From Metabacillus kandeliae (GTDB lineage: Bacteria; Bacillota; Bacilli; Bacillales; Bacillaceae): a DNA stretch of 64,000 nucleotides. The notes under the pieces were generated by a model, which saw only the letters and a list, made by a program, of their open reading frames with translations, was not told the DNA's origin and ran no database searches. A program made the translations under genes and the position numbers. Positions 34,500 to 43,051 of the stretch are shown piece after piece. Every line of letters begins with the position of its first letter. Positions within the stretch are counted from its first letter, which is position 1. The stretch lies in contig NZ_JAJOZE010000002.1 of NCBI RefSeq assembly GCF_021166585.1, forward strand, positions 124,001-188,000, in the 5' to 3' direction.

Positions 34500-34967
34500 A
34501 TGAACAAAAAAGGGGATTTTACTTTAAATATGAAAACAGATGCTATTGATAAGAAAATAATCGATGAATTGCGCCAAAACAGCCGATTATCGATGAGCGA
34601 AATTGGCAGAAGAATCAATTTATCTTCACCATCTGTAACAGAGCGGGTAAAGAAGATGGAGTCATTCGGAATAATAAAAAAATACACAGTAGAGGTTGAT
34701 CACGGAAAATTAGGCTATCCCATTCAGTGCATCGTGGAAGCTACAGTGAAAAATGGGGACTACAAGGCTTTTAAAAACTATATTGAAAGCCTGCCAAATG
34801 TGGAGTTCTGCTATCGAATTGCCGGTAATGCCTGTTACATGCTTAAGCTGCAATTCGAGACATTTGCCCATGCAGAACAATTTATTGAAGATGCAAACCC
34901 ATACGCCCATACCGTCACTCATTTTATTTTTTCGCAGGTTGAAACGGTTGTTAAAAGCCATTTGTGA
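34500..34967 (+). CDS. Lrp/AsnC-family regulator
   Basis: The winged helix-turn-helix is AIDKKIIDELRQNSRLSMSE followed by LSSPSVTERVKKMES; the C-terminal half is the RAM ligand-sensing domain (residues 75-150). The start is not settled: ATG at 34500 gives ten extra residues, while ATG at 34530 opens MKTDAIDKK, the usual family start. Neither has an ideally spaced ribosome binding site. It is divergent from the AhpD-like gene. Confidence 0.88.
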   Translation: MNKKGDFTLNMKTDAIDKKIIDELRQNSRLSMSEIGRRINLSSPSVTERVKKMESFGIIKKYTVEVDHGKLGYPIQCIVEATVKNGDYKAFKNYIESLPNVEFCYRIAGNACYMLKLQFETFAHAEQFIEDANPYAHTVTHFIFSQVETVVKSHL

Positions 34968-34971
34968 GTTA

Positions 34972-35015
34972 AGAAAAGCAAACAGGGCATTCAAGATATA
35001 CAAGAAGTGCCCTGT
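34972..35015 (-). terminator. Hairpin between converging genes
   Basis: ACAGGGCA (34982-34989) pairs with TGCCCTGT (35008-35015). On the minus strand it is followed by a broken T run, so it may end the GyrI-like gene. Confidence 0.5.
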
Positions 35016-35047
35016 CACTTTACCGCTTTTTAAATGATTTGCCCTCC

Positions 35048-35527
35048 TTATTTCGGAACAACCGGAATCCACATTTCCCCGTAAACAGAGCCGTCTCTCT
35101 CACCCATCACAACCGCTGCATTCGGTCCGCCGACATAGGCGACATTTGAGGCTTCCGGCAGCGCCTGGCCAAAGGCTATTCCAGTCAGCGTATTACTCAG
35201 TTCTTCGTCTGTTGCGGCTTCCCCTTTCACGACAAGGTATTCACCCTTCGGAAATTGGATCAGTCTTGTTACTCCAGGCACAGAATCTTTTGTCATCACA
35301 CCAGCATAATGCATCATTTTATTGTTTACCGCTTCATTCACAACAAACAAATACTCATTTTCTGCTGCGGATTTCAGCGCATCAAGCGTTCCATCCTGTT
35401 TGAGTGACTCCCAAAATGCCGCTTTCTCCTGATTGATGCCAACATAATCTGTGTAGTCGCTTTTCAACTCTGTCCCAATTCCCGCTACCGTAAAACTGTC
35501 CTTTTCTTCAAACGTGTAATTCGCCAT
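35048..35527 (-). CDS. GyrI-like effector-binding domain protein, 159 aa
   Basis: This is a stand-alone GyrI/AraC_E_bind domain: it opens with the beta strand FTVAGIGTEL, continues through MHYAGVMTKD and FPKGEYLVVKGEA, and ends YGEMWIPVVPK, the usual terminal strand. These domains bind small hydrophobic or drug-like molecules. It is divergent from a WYL-type regulator, a common arrangement in Bacillus. Confidence 0.85.
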   Translation of the reverse strand: MANYTFEEKDSFTVAGIGTELKSDYTDYVGINQEKAAFWESLKQDGTLDALKSAAENEYLFVVNEAVNNKMMHYAGVMTKDSVPGVTRLIQFPKGEYLVVKGEAATDEELSNTLTGIAFGQALPEASNVAYVGGPNAAVVMGERDGSVYGEMWIPVVPK

Positions 35528-35617
35528 TTTAATTCCTTCTTTCTTTTGTATTTTTTACTTCCTGGGTTTATCATAGTCCTTAATAGTGTCAAAAAATGAA
35601 ACCATTTAGGAGCGCTT

Positions 35618-36562
35618 ATGAAAAAAGTTGAACGGATTAATGTTATCATGCGGTATATCAACAACCGCTCCCGCTTCACCATTTCAGAAATCATGCAGGA
35701 GTTTCACATCTCGCGTTCAACCGCCATTCGGGATATCAGGGAAATTGAAGCGATGGGAATGCCGCTGACCGCTGAAGCAGGTAGAGACGGGGGTTATTTT
35801 GTGCTGAACAATTCTGTCCTGCCCCAGGTCCGCTTTACCGACAATGAAGTAAAGGCGCTTTTCATTGCATTTATGGCCACAAGAAACCAGCAGCTTCCCT
35901 ATCTGAAAAGCCGCCAGTCACTGGCTGAAAAACTGCTTGGCCTGATCTCGGAAAACCAGCAGGACGACCTTGTGCTGCTCAATCAGCTGCTGCTTTTTGC
36001 CGGAACAAACCCGAACAATCCCGATCTCCTAGAGCTGTCCGATCTCCCTCATCCGACACTGGAAAAACTCATTGGGCTTCTGCTGGAGGACCGCTATTTG
36101 CTGATCACTTTAAAGGAAACCATGTCCCATCCCATCTACCTTCTGCACCTTCATCATGAAAAAAACCTTTGGCTGATCGAAGCTTTTGACCTGAATGAGG
36201 AAAAGAAAAAAATTGTCTCTGTCGACAGTCTGACGGATGTTCTGCCTTATATGGGGAAGAAGCGTCTAAGCCATAAAAAGATACTAGAAAAACTAAACAA
36301 GGAGAAAGCGGCCAACCTTGTGCTCGAGCTAGGCCCAAAGGCCATCGCACAGTTTAAAAAATACCACCCATTAAAGGCGGCTGTTTCCTATACAAATCCC
36401 TACCAGTCCACAGCTGTTCTGGAGATGTTTGTGGATGTCAAGCAGCATGAAGAAGTCACGGAACTTACAAATTGGCTGCTGTTTCTTGGCGAAGATGCCA
36501 AGGTCATAGAGGTTCCGGAAAAAGTCCAGTGGAAGCTAAAAGAGAGATTTTCAGACCTGTAA
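35618..36562 (+). CDS. YafY/DeoR-type regulator with WYL domain
   Basis: The 314-aa protein starts with an HTH_11 winged helix (MRYINNRSRFTISEIMQEFH, then SRSTAIRDIREIEAMGMPL) and continues as a WYL-type ligand-binding region (residues 140-310) with NLWLIEAFDLNEEKKKIVSV as the WYL-like strand. AGGAGCGCTT precedes the start. It probably regulates the divergent GyrI-like gene. Confidence 0.85.
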   Translation: MKKVERINVIMRYINNRSRFTISEIMQEFHISRSTAIRDIREIEAMGMPLTAEAGRDGGYFVLNNSVLPQVRFTDNEVKALFIAFMATRNQQLPYLKSRQSLAEKLLGLISENQQDDLVLLNQLLLFAGTNPNNPDLLELSDLPHPTLEKLIGLLLEDRYLLITLKETMSHPIYLLHLHHEKNLWLIEAFDLNEEKKKIVSVDSLTDVLPYMGKKRLSHKKILEKLNKEKAANLVLELGPKAIAQFKKYHPLKAAVSYTNPYQSTAVLEMFVDVKQHEEVTELTNWLLFLGEDAKVIEVPEKVQWKLKERFSDL

Positions 36563-36624
36563 GCTGATTGAATCCCCCTTCTTCCCTTCTCTGCAGGACA
36601 GGACGGAAAAGCTCTGCTTAAAAG

Positions 36625-36655
36625 AAAAAGCGGCCCCGTTTATCCGGACCGCTTT
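36625..36655. terminator. Terminator of the DinB-family gene
   Basis: AAAGCGG pairs with CCGCTTT across a loop with further CCG/CGG pairing, with T-rich flanks on both strands. Confidence 0.7.
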
Positions 36656-36662
36656 CTTCTAT

Positions 36663-37154
36663 TCACACTGTACTCCGAGAGAATTCTTCAATAAGATCCG
36701 TATCAGGCGGCACATACCCAAGCTGCCTTCCAATCTTCACAATCTGTCCTTTATGGTGAAACTCATGGGTGGTGGTATGGGTAAACAGCCACAAAGGAGT
36801 AATCTTTGCCTTATCACCATTTGCAAAAGATACCGGAACAGCTTCCTCCCAATTCCCTTGAAATTCATTCAGAAATTCATGAACCAAAGCATCTGTTTCC
36901 TTAAAAACCTCCCGCATATCCTGAACGGTGTGTACCGCCTCTGGCTGAACATGAGAAATTGGTTTTCCAAGCGCCCGAATTCCAAGCCATGTGAGGTAGC
37001 AGTCGGCTACATGGGCATGAAGATTCCGTATAGAATCTCCGGCAAAGTTTTCAACCTCTTTTACGTAATCTTCCTGCGGCAATGTTTCGCAGTAGGTAAA
37101 CAGCGCTTCTCTTGTACGCTTGATCCAGTGGTACTGGCTTGCGAATACTTCCAT
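36663..37154 (-). CDS. DinB-family protein
   Basis: The 163-aa four-helix bundle has the DinB metal triad: His in NLHAHVADCYLTWLG near residue 48, and the pair in LFTHTTTHEFHHKGQIV near residue 130. DinB-fold proteins are metal-binding and many are bacillithiol- or thiol-transferases (YfiT/BstA type). No precise substrate can be given. Confidence 0.85.
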   Translation of the reverse strand: MEVFASQYHWIKRTREALFTYCETLPQEDYVKEVENFAGDSIRNLHAHVADCYLTWLGIRALGKPISHVQPEAVHTVQDMREVFKETDALVHEFLNEFQGNWEEAVPVSFANGDKAKITPLWLFTHTTTHEFHHKGQIVKIGRQLGYVPPDTDLIEEFSRSTV

Positions 37155-37226
37155 TTCAGTGCCCTCCTCTAAAGCTTTCTCTCTCTATAGTTCCATAGAA
37201 AAAGGGCGTCTCCTGCACAAACATGC

Positions 37227-37505
37227 CTATTCAACCAGCTTTACATTCACGAATATGACCAGTCCGACCAGAATAGCTGCTGCAAATGTTAATAGATATT
37301 CGGGTGTGATTTGGCCGTAGATGCCGCCGCCTATCAAAACCGCTCCCAGCACAGTCATGGTTCCGCCAACCAAATGAGCAAGCAGCTTTTTATTTTTCAC
37401 TCTTTTTTCGTTAAAGCCTGCCAGGAGCCATGTTTGTTTTTTAATCCCTATAAAGTAGCCCAATGCTAAAAACAGCACTCCAAAAACAATTAAATCTGTG
37501 TTCAT
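37227..37505 (-). CDS. DUF3784-like membrane protein, 92 aa
   Basis: Three membrane helices are predicted by eye. The loop GIKKQTWLLAGFNEKRVKNK behind helix one matches the DUF3784 pattern. It is the last of three genes with an XRE-type regulator. Function unknown. Confidence 0.7.
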   Translation of the reverse strand: MNTDLIVFGVLFLALGYFIGIKKQTWLLAGFNEKRVKNKKLLAHLVGGTMTVLGAVLIGGGIYGQITPEYLLTFAAAILVGLVIFVNVKLVE

Positions 37506-37516
37506 AGAACCTCTCC

Positions 37517-37879
37517 TTAAAATTTTTTTATGATGGACGGAATGATATAAAAAGGGATAAACAGTGTCAGAAGCAAGTAAATCAGCACAAAACTAGTGTT
37601 TAGCGGAAGGGAGAGCAAACCATTTTTCTCTGTGATGAACAAAAGAAACAGGAGGGCATTCATGATGTAAACGGATCGAAGTGACCATTTGGTGATATTG
37701 GCATTTACCCGGTCGTCGTACTCAACTTCTTCTTCATCCATTCGTTTGCGGAAATACTTTGCGATGATAACAAGTATGGCAATAATGACAAACAGAACTA
37801 CCTTTAAAACAGACTGATCCAATGTAAACAAGATAATTAAAAAACACAGTATTGGAAAATAGGTAAACAGCTTACTCAT
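37517..37879 (-). CDS. Four-helix membrane protein, 120 aa
   Basis: The protein has four hydrophobic helices and a charged middle loop FRKRMDEEEVEYDDRVNANI. The ATG at 37879 lies six bases behind GAGGAGG and overlaps the end of the XRE gene by eight bases, so the two are coupled. Small XRE regulators paired with such membrane proteins are common in Bacillus (for instance near YgzD/YvaO-type genes). No function is assigned. Confidence 0.7.
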   Translation of the reverse strand: MSKLFTYFPILCFLIILFTLDQSVLKVVLFVIIAILVIIAKYFRKRMDEEEVEYDDRVNANITKWSLRSVYIMNALLFLLFITEKNGLLSLPLNTSFVLIYLLLTLFIPFYIIPSIIKKF

Positions 37880-38096
37880 GCTCATCCTCCTCAATCCAAA
37901 ATAGTTTTTCTATGGATGTATTTAAAGAAGAAGCGATCAATAAACATACTTTTATAGTGGGGTTGTATTTCTGCGCTTCAATGAGATTCATCGTTTGCCT
38001 CGTAACCCCGATTTTCTTGGCCAGTTCACCTTGTGTCAGCTTTCCTTGTTCCACACGGATGACCTTAACAGCGTTTTTTATCTGAACGTCCTTCAG
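37872..38096 (-). CDS. XRE/Cro-type regulator, apparent CTG start, 74 aa
   Basis: The helix-turn-helix core is LTQGELAKKIGVTRQTMNLI followed by PTIKVCLLIASSLNTSIEKLFW, the family of YgzD-like regulators. From the first usual start codon (GTG at 38054) the protein would lack its first helix. Reading upstream in frame restores it as QIKNAVKVIRVEQGK, up to a CTG at 38094-38096, nine bases behind a perfect AAAGGAGG; TAA lies directly before this CTG. So translation seems to begin at CTG, or a start codon was lost by mutation. It leads the operon with two membrane proteins. Confidence 0.65.
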   Translation of the reverse strand: MKDVQIKNAVKVIRVEQGKLTQGELAKKIGVTRQTMNLIEAQKYNPTIKVCLLIASSLNTSIEKLFWIEEDEHE

Positions 38097-38275
38097 TTAA
38101 ACACACCTCCTTTGTTCAGTTAATTGTAACATATAATTTACATTTGTCGTATATATATTACTAATTTACTCTAATAAATTCAATATTGTGCTCTTAAAAG
38201 AAACATAAAATAACTTGTATTTATAGCAGAAGCGCTATAATAAAAAGTACTTGTCACCCTTTTTGGAAAGGAAGA

Positions 38276-39160
38276 ATGAAAATGGCGAAAATCACAGTAA
38301 TCGGAAGTGCCTCCATCGACCTTGTTGTTGAGGCAAAAAGACGCCCGGCTATCGGAGAAACGATAATGGGGGAATCCTTCAAAACGGTACCCGGCGGAAA
38401 AGGCGCCAACCAGGCTGTCGCTGCTGCAAGACTGGGAGCAGACGTCACCATGATCGGATGTATCGGAGATGACGCATTCGGGGAGCAGATCCTATCAAAT
38501 CTAAAAGCAAACGGTGTGAATACCGAGTATATGGAGCAAATACAACAGATGGAAAGCGGCACCGCACACATCACACTCGCTGAAGGCGACAACAGCATCA
38601 TCGTCGTGAAAGGAGCCAATCAGTTCGTGCTCCCGTCCCTTGTAGAAAAAGCACTCCCTATTCTCCGCAAATCCCAAATGGTGCTCATTCAGCAGGAAAT
38701 CCCGGAGGAAACGGTTGAGTATGTAAGCGAGATCTGCTCAACATACAGCATTCCGCTGCTATTAAACCCTGCCCCAGCACGGCCTGTCAGTAAAAAAGTG
38801 CTTCAGCAGGCTGCTTACCTGACACCGAATGAATCAGAAGCAGCCGTTCTATTTGGCGAAGCGGGAATATCTGAAGCGTTTAAGCAGTACCCGAACAAAC
38901 TGCTGGTTACAGAAGGCAGCAATGGCGTCAGATTTTATAATGGCAGTGAGGAAATTGTTGTGCCTGGCTATAAGGTTGAAGTGGTGGATACAACAGGAGC
39001 TGGCGATACGTTTAATGCAGGGTTTGCTGTTGCGATGTCTGAGGGGATGAGACTTGAAGAGAGTATTCGATTTGCGAACAGGGCAGCTTCTCTTTCTGTA
39101 ACGAAGTTTGGGGCGCAGGGTGGGATGCCGATAAGGGAAGAAGTTGAAAAGAAACTATAA
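38276..39160 (+). CDS. rbsK: Ribokinase
   Basis: This PfkB-family sugar kinase phosphorylates D-ribose at O5. The N-terminal substrate motif is TVPGGKGANQAVAAARLGAD, and the C-terminal PfkB signature is DTTGAGDTFNAGFAVAMSEG with the catalytic Asp. The length of 294 aa is normal. There is no rbs operon here (no rbsDACB), so it is a lone copy. GGAAAGGAAG precedes the start. Confidence 0.9.
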   Translation: MKMAKITVIGSASIDLVVEAKRRPAIGETIMGESFKTVPGGKGANQAVAAARLGADVTMIGCIGDDAFGEQILSNLKANGVNTEYMEQIQQMESGTAHITLAEGDNSIIVVKGANQFVLPSLVEKALPILRKSQMVLIQQEIPEETVEYVSEICSTYSIPLLLNPAPARPVSKKVLQQAAYLTPNESEAAVLFGEAGISEAFKQYPNKLLVTEGSNGVRFYNGSEEIVVPGYKVEVVDTTGAGDTFNAGFAVAMSEGMRLEESIRFANRAASLSVTKFGAQGGMPIREEVEKKL

Positions 39161-39187
39161 AGAGGCCCTTTTATCAGGCCTCTTTTG
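39160..39187. terminator. Bidirectional terminator
   Basis: AAGAGGCC and GGCCTCTT with T runs lie between ribokinase and the first PLD-helicase gene. Confidence 0.85.
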
Positions 39188-39190
39188 TCA

Positions 39191-42094
39191 TTAATCTTTA
39201 TTTTCTTCTCCATTAACCAGATAATTATAAATTTTATACTCAATCGGCTGCTCCATCACCATATGAACATGCACTACAGGAAGCTCTTTACCGTCAGCGA
39301 TCATTTTACTTTGTTGAATGTTCCCCTTATCTGGATGAGCTTTTCCTAAGTAATAGAAATCACTGCCTTCTCCGTCTTCCTTTTTCACAAAAATATGAAG
39401 GTCAATGCAGTTTTCATCAGCTTGAATAATATCTTTTACTTCTTTTGATTCAAGTGTGCGATTGCTTCTCGTGAACCATTTTAATAGATCCTGACTTAAG
39501 AACTCATCTCCATAGTTAATGCTTTCTTCTACTTCACTTTTTTTGTGGTAAGTAATAAAGATTGGACAGGTTCCGTGCTTTGTTTTATATCCGTATACTG
39601 TTGAGCTTTCGTCATTTTCCCAATTCAAAAGCTTGCAGACATCTTTTCGTGAATATTTTTGATTAATGGTTAGCAGTTGATTGCATTGATAACGTTTTGC
39701 TTTCACCTTAGCACTTCTGATAATATCCTCTACCATTCTTCTAAAGTAAGAATTATTTTGCAGTCTTTCAAAAACTTGCTTGCTAAAGGTGAATTTATTA
39801 CCTTCTGCCATCACAATAGGTTGGTCCCCATATTTCTTCCGACTAACCTGTGTAAAGAAGGATAAATCAAATACTCGACGGACAGAAGTCAGCGTTTCAG
39901 GACTAATTTGGCAATTTAGCTCAAGTAATTTTTCCGCGAACTGCTCAACACTTACTTTTTCCTGCTGCATTAAAAGGTCTAGTAATACCATTTCATGCAT
40001 TCGCTGTCCATTTAATACTTCCAATGAAAGCATGGTGAGTACCTTGCTTTCATATTCAGAAATAAGGGGAACATCCTCTTTCATTTTCTTAAGAAACAGA
40101 AAGTAATTGAAGTACTCTTCCACAATAACCACTGGATCGATTGAATTATGCTGAATAAAATCATAAAGCTCTGGTGTCCGGCCGATCCGATTTTTAAGCT
40201 CTGTATAAGCTTCTCTTAACACTTTTAAGGATGTTAATTTACTATTTGTGATCGCCTTAAATATCTGTTTCTTAGCGATTTCTTCAAAGTTAATCGTAGA
40301 AACACCCTTAATATAGCTCGTATCCTTTACATGGCGACGAATATTGTCTTTGTTTTGAGACTTGTCCCCTGATAAGGCAACTGGGATTAGGTAGTTGTTT
40401 TTGTAATTTCCGATGAAATCTATGATGGTGACAAATTCTTTTGAAGCATGCTTCCGCAAGCCTCTTCCCAACTGCTGAATGAAAATGATGCTGGACTGCG
40501 TTTGCCGCAGCATCACTACTTGATTGATGCACGGAATATCAATACCCTCGTTAAAAATATCGACGGTTAAAATATAATCCAGATCTCCATTTTCAAGCTT
40601 GTTTACTGCAAGAGCCCGCTCCTCCTGAGAATTCTCCCCCGTTAAGGATATAGTGCGCAATCCTCTCTCGTTAAGTTCGAACGAAAGCTTCGCTGCCTCA
40701 TCTTTTCTGCTGCAGAAGATTAAGCCTTTTACCCTCTCACCTGAATGTCCGTAGTAGTGAAGCTTCTCGAGGATATGATCCACCCGTTCCGTATCAACAA
40801 GTTTAGAAAAAGAGACCTCTTCATCAAGCAACTCCCCATCATAGACCATATCGGTCACGCCAAAGTAATGAAAAGGACAAAGCATATCTTCCTCTAATGC
40901 TTCCTGCAGGCGAATTTCGTAGGCAATGTTGTAATCAAACAGCTGATAAATATTAAATTCATCCGTCCGTTCAGGGGTAGCCGTCATCCCCATTAAAAAC
41001 TTCGGTTGAAAATAGTCGATGACTCGTCGATAAGAGGCTGCACCACCTTTGTGGACTTCATCAATTAAAATATAATCAAATTCCTCTGGATCAAATTGAT
41101 TCAGGTTTGCCTCTTTCGAGATCGTTTGAATCGTTGCAAACAGATATTTCGCTTGTGTCTGCTTGTTGTTCCCTGAGTAAATACCAAACTCAGACTCTAT
41201 CCCGCCTAATATCTTTAGAAAATCAGATTTTGCCTTTGAAAGAATTTGTTCCCGATGAACGATAAAGAGCATTCTCTTTGGAGCATAACGGCGAACATCG
41301 AATGCAGATAAATAGGTTTTCCCTGTCCCAGTCGCAGAAATAATAAGGCCTTTGTCTTTTCCAGCCTCTCTAACAGCCTGGATTTGAAGTAAGGCCGCCT
41401 CCTGCATTTTGTTCGGAACAATGTTCAAAGCTTCCTTCAATGTGTTTGTTTCATAAGGAGCTGGCATTTCAACTAATTGATTGATCTCATTTGGTCGAGC
41501 AATTGGGGTATAGGTTTTCTCGTACTCTTCGATCCAATCTGGAGTAAGGAGATGGGCATTATCCCATACCTCTTCAAACTGATTCTTAAAATGGTGAATA
41601 ATCTCTCCATCTGCATGGGATGTGAGTTTCACATTCCACTCATAATTCACCTTCAAAGCATGAGCCGTTAAGTTTGAGCTACCTACAATGAGAGAGTAAT
41701 GAGTTTCATGCTTGAAGATATACCCTTTAGAGTGAAAGCCTTTTAAATCAGTTGTTCGCACTTCAACATTTTCAAGCTTCAAAAGTTCTTTAAAAACCTT
41801 TGGTTGGTTAAAATTCAAAAAGGTGGACGTTAAAATTCTACCCCGGACTCCTTTTCTTTTTAAATCAAGCAAATGAGACTTTAATGTAGCTAAGCCACTC
41901 TCAGTGATAAACGCAACGGAGAATATAAAGTCGATGCTTTTCTCCAATTCTTCCAAAACAGTATTTAAGACATTCTCATTACTTTGTGTATTGTTTACCA
42001 ACAGCTCAGGTCGATAATTACCAGAGCGAGTGTGCTTTTGATCAATAAACCCTTTATATAAAGAAGCTGCTAGATTATCAACTAAATTTGACAT
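39191..42094 (-). CDS. PLD nuclease/SF2 helicase fusion, DUF3427-type, 967 aa
   Basis: Domains in order: a phospholipase D-like nuclease (residues 40-190) with H121-S-K123 and GSSN (138-141); a DEAD/ResIII SF2 motor with Walker A SATGTGKT (253-260), DEVH (345-348) and TATPERTD (371-378); the second RecA lobe with FNEGIDIPCINQV and QQLGRGLRKH; and a 400-residue C-terminal part resembling DUF3427 (STVYGYKTKHGTCPIFITYH). One PLD motif per chain suggests a dimeric nuclease. The gene stands behind a NUDIX gene, with a terminator between. Homologous domain fusions occur in defence and repair proteins; the exact role is unknown. Confidence 0.85.
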   Translation of the reverse strand: MSNLVDNLAASLYKGFIDQKHTRSGNYRPELLVNNTQSNENVLNTVLEELEKSIDFIFSVAFITESGLATLKSHLLDLKRKGVRGRILTSTFLNFNQPKVFKELLKLENVEVRTTDLKGFHSKGYIFKHETHYSLIVGSSNLTAHALKVNYEWNVKLTSHADGEIIHHFKNQFEEVWDNAHLLTPDWIEEYEKTYTPIARPNEINQLVEMPAPYETNTLKEALNIVPNKMQEAALLQIQAVREAGKDKGLIISATGTGKTYLSAFDVRRYAPKRMLFIVHREQILSKAKSDFLKILGGIESEFGIYSGNNKQTQAKYLFATIQTISKEANLNQFDPEEFDYILIDEVHKGGAASYRRVIDYFQPKFLMGMTATPERTDEFNIYQLFDYNIAYEIRLQEALEEDMLCPFHYFGVTDMVYDGELLDEEVSFSKLVDTERVDHILEKLHYYGHSGERVKGLIFCSRKDEAAKLSFELNERGLRTISLTGENSQEERALAVNKLENGDLDYILTVDIFNEGIDIPCINQVVMLRQTQSSIIFIQQLGRGLRKHASKEFVTIIDFIGNYKNNYLIPVALSGDKSQNKDNIRRHVKDTSYIKGVSTINFEEIAKKQIFKAITNSKLTSLKVLREAYTELKNRIGRTPELYDFIQHNSIDPVVIVEEYFNYFLFLKKMKEDVPLISEYESKVLTMLSLEVLNGQRMHEMVLLDLLMQQEKVSVEQFAEKLLELNCQISPETLTSVRRVFDLSFFTQVSRKKYGDQPIVMAEGNKFTFSKQVFERLQNNSYFRRMVEDIIRSAKVKAKRYQCNQLLTINQKYSRKDVCKLLNWENDESSTVYGYKTKHGTCPIFITYHKKSEVEESINYGDEFLSQDLLKWFTRSNRTLESKEVKDIIQADENCIDLHIFVKKEDGEGSDFYYLGKAHPDKGNIQQSKMIADGKELPVVHVHMVMEQPIEYKIYNYLVNGEENKD

Positions 42095-42166
42095 AATATC
42101 CCCTTATTTACCAAGTGTCCTCTCATTGTAAGTCGATTTGTTAGATCCTGCAAATAAAGATGCATA

Positions 42167-42196
42167 TAAAAAGCTACCCACAATTTGTGAGTAGCT
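42167..42196 (-). terminator. Terminator of the NUDIX gene
   Basis: On the minus strand AGCTACTCACAA and TTGTGGGTAGCT pair almost fully around one base, followed by five T. Confidence 0.85.
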
Positions 42197-42201
42197 CTCC
42201 A

Positions 42202-42603
42202 TTAGTTGACGAAGGATTCTCTTGCTATTTTATCAATAGCCGGCACATCCGCTGGCGCCCAATCCAAAGTATGAAGTTCGCCAGGTTCTAGCCACTTCAT
42301 CGCCACATGCTCGGTTAAAACAGGCTTTCCTTCCTTCAGCTGACAATAAAAAGTGGTGAGATGCACAATACCAAAATCGTACTCATAAACAGTTGTCTCA
42401 ATCTTCTCCCCTATCTCCACCTTGCAAAGCATTTCTTCTTCAATCTCCCTGCGCAGCGCTTCTTGAGGAGTTTCCCCTTCTTCAATTTTGCCGCCTGGGA
42501 ATTCCCATTTTAGAGGAAGTGCTTTGGTTTCTCCCCTTTGGGCACAGAGAACTTTGCTGTTTTTAATGATTACTGCGCCAACTACGTGAATGTTCTTTTT
42601 CAT
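42202..42603 (-). CDS. NUDIX hydrolase, MutT-like 8-oxo-dGTP diphosphatase type
   Basis: The 133-aa protein has a full NUDIX box, GGKIEEGETPQEALRREIEEEM near residue 36, in the context WEFPGGK, and starts VVGAVIIKNSKVLCAQRGE. The W-E-F-P-G-G-K form and size are those of MutT-type (deoxy)nucleoside triphosphate pyrophosphohydrolases. It lies on the same strand as the first PLD-helicase and is divergent from the MazG-like gene. Confidence 0.88.
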   Translation of the reverse strand: MKKNIHVVGAVIIKNSKVLCAQRGETKALPLKWEFPGGKIEEGETPQEALRREIEEEMLCKVEIGEKIETTVYEYDFGIVHLTTFYCQLKEGKPVLTEHVAMKWLEPGELHTLDWAPADVPAIDKIARESFVN

Positions 42604-42723
42604 AGCAGCCTCCTAAACCATCTGTATTCTGCCTTCATTATAACTTACCTATTAAACAGTTGAAATGCGCCGGCCGTGTAATGGTAAAATAAGAGAAAAT
42701 GACGAAACTGGGGGAAATACGCT

Positions 42724-43047
42724 ATGCCAACCTACAACAAACTTGTCCGTGATCGGATTCCGGAAATCATAGAAGCAACAGGCAAATCCTTTGAAACCCG
42801 CATTCTTGAAAAAGAAGAATACATAACCGAATTAAAGAAAAAGAGCTATGAAGAGCTTGAGGAATACATGGCTGCCGAAAGCAATGCAGAAGCCATTGAA
42901 GAGCTTGCTGATTTACTTGAAATCATCAAGTCTTTTGCTGAGCTCCATGGTTCAAATCTTAATGAAGTAGATAATATTCGTAAGGAAAAAGCAGAAAAAC
43001 GCGGCGGATTTGAGGAAAAGATCTTTTTAGTACAAGTTGAGGACTGA
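42724..43047 (+). CDS. MazG-like/phosphoribosyl-ATP pyrophosphohydrolase-like protein
   Basis: The 107-aa all-alpha NTP pyrophosphohydrolase opens YNKLVRDRIPEIIEATGK and has the metal motif E-E-L-A-D-L-L-E-I (residues about 60-70), as in the YerC/MazG-like group. It stops four bases before the second PLD-helicase start, and its last codons contain the GAGGA ribosome binding site of that gene, so the two are translated as a pair. Confidence 0.88.
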   Translation: MPTYNKLVRDRIPEIIEATGKSFETRILEKEEYITELKKKSYEELEEYMAAESNAEAIEELADLLEIIKSFAELHGSNLNEVDNIRKEKAEKRGGFEEKIFLVQVED

Positions 43048-43051
43048 GCTT

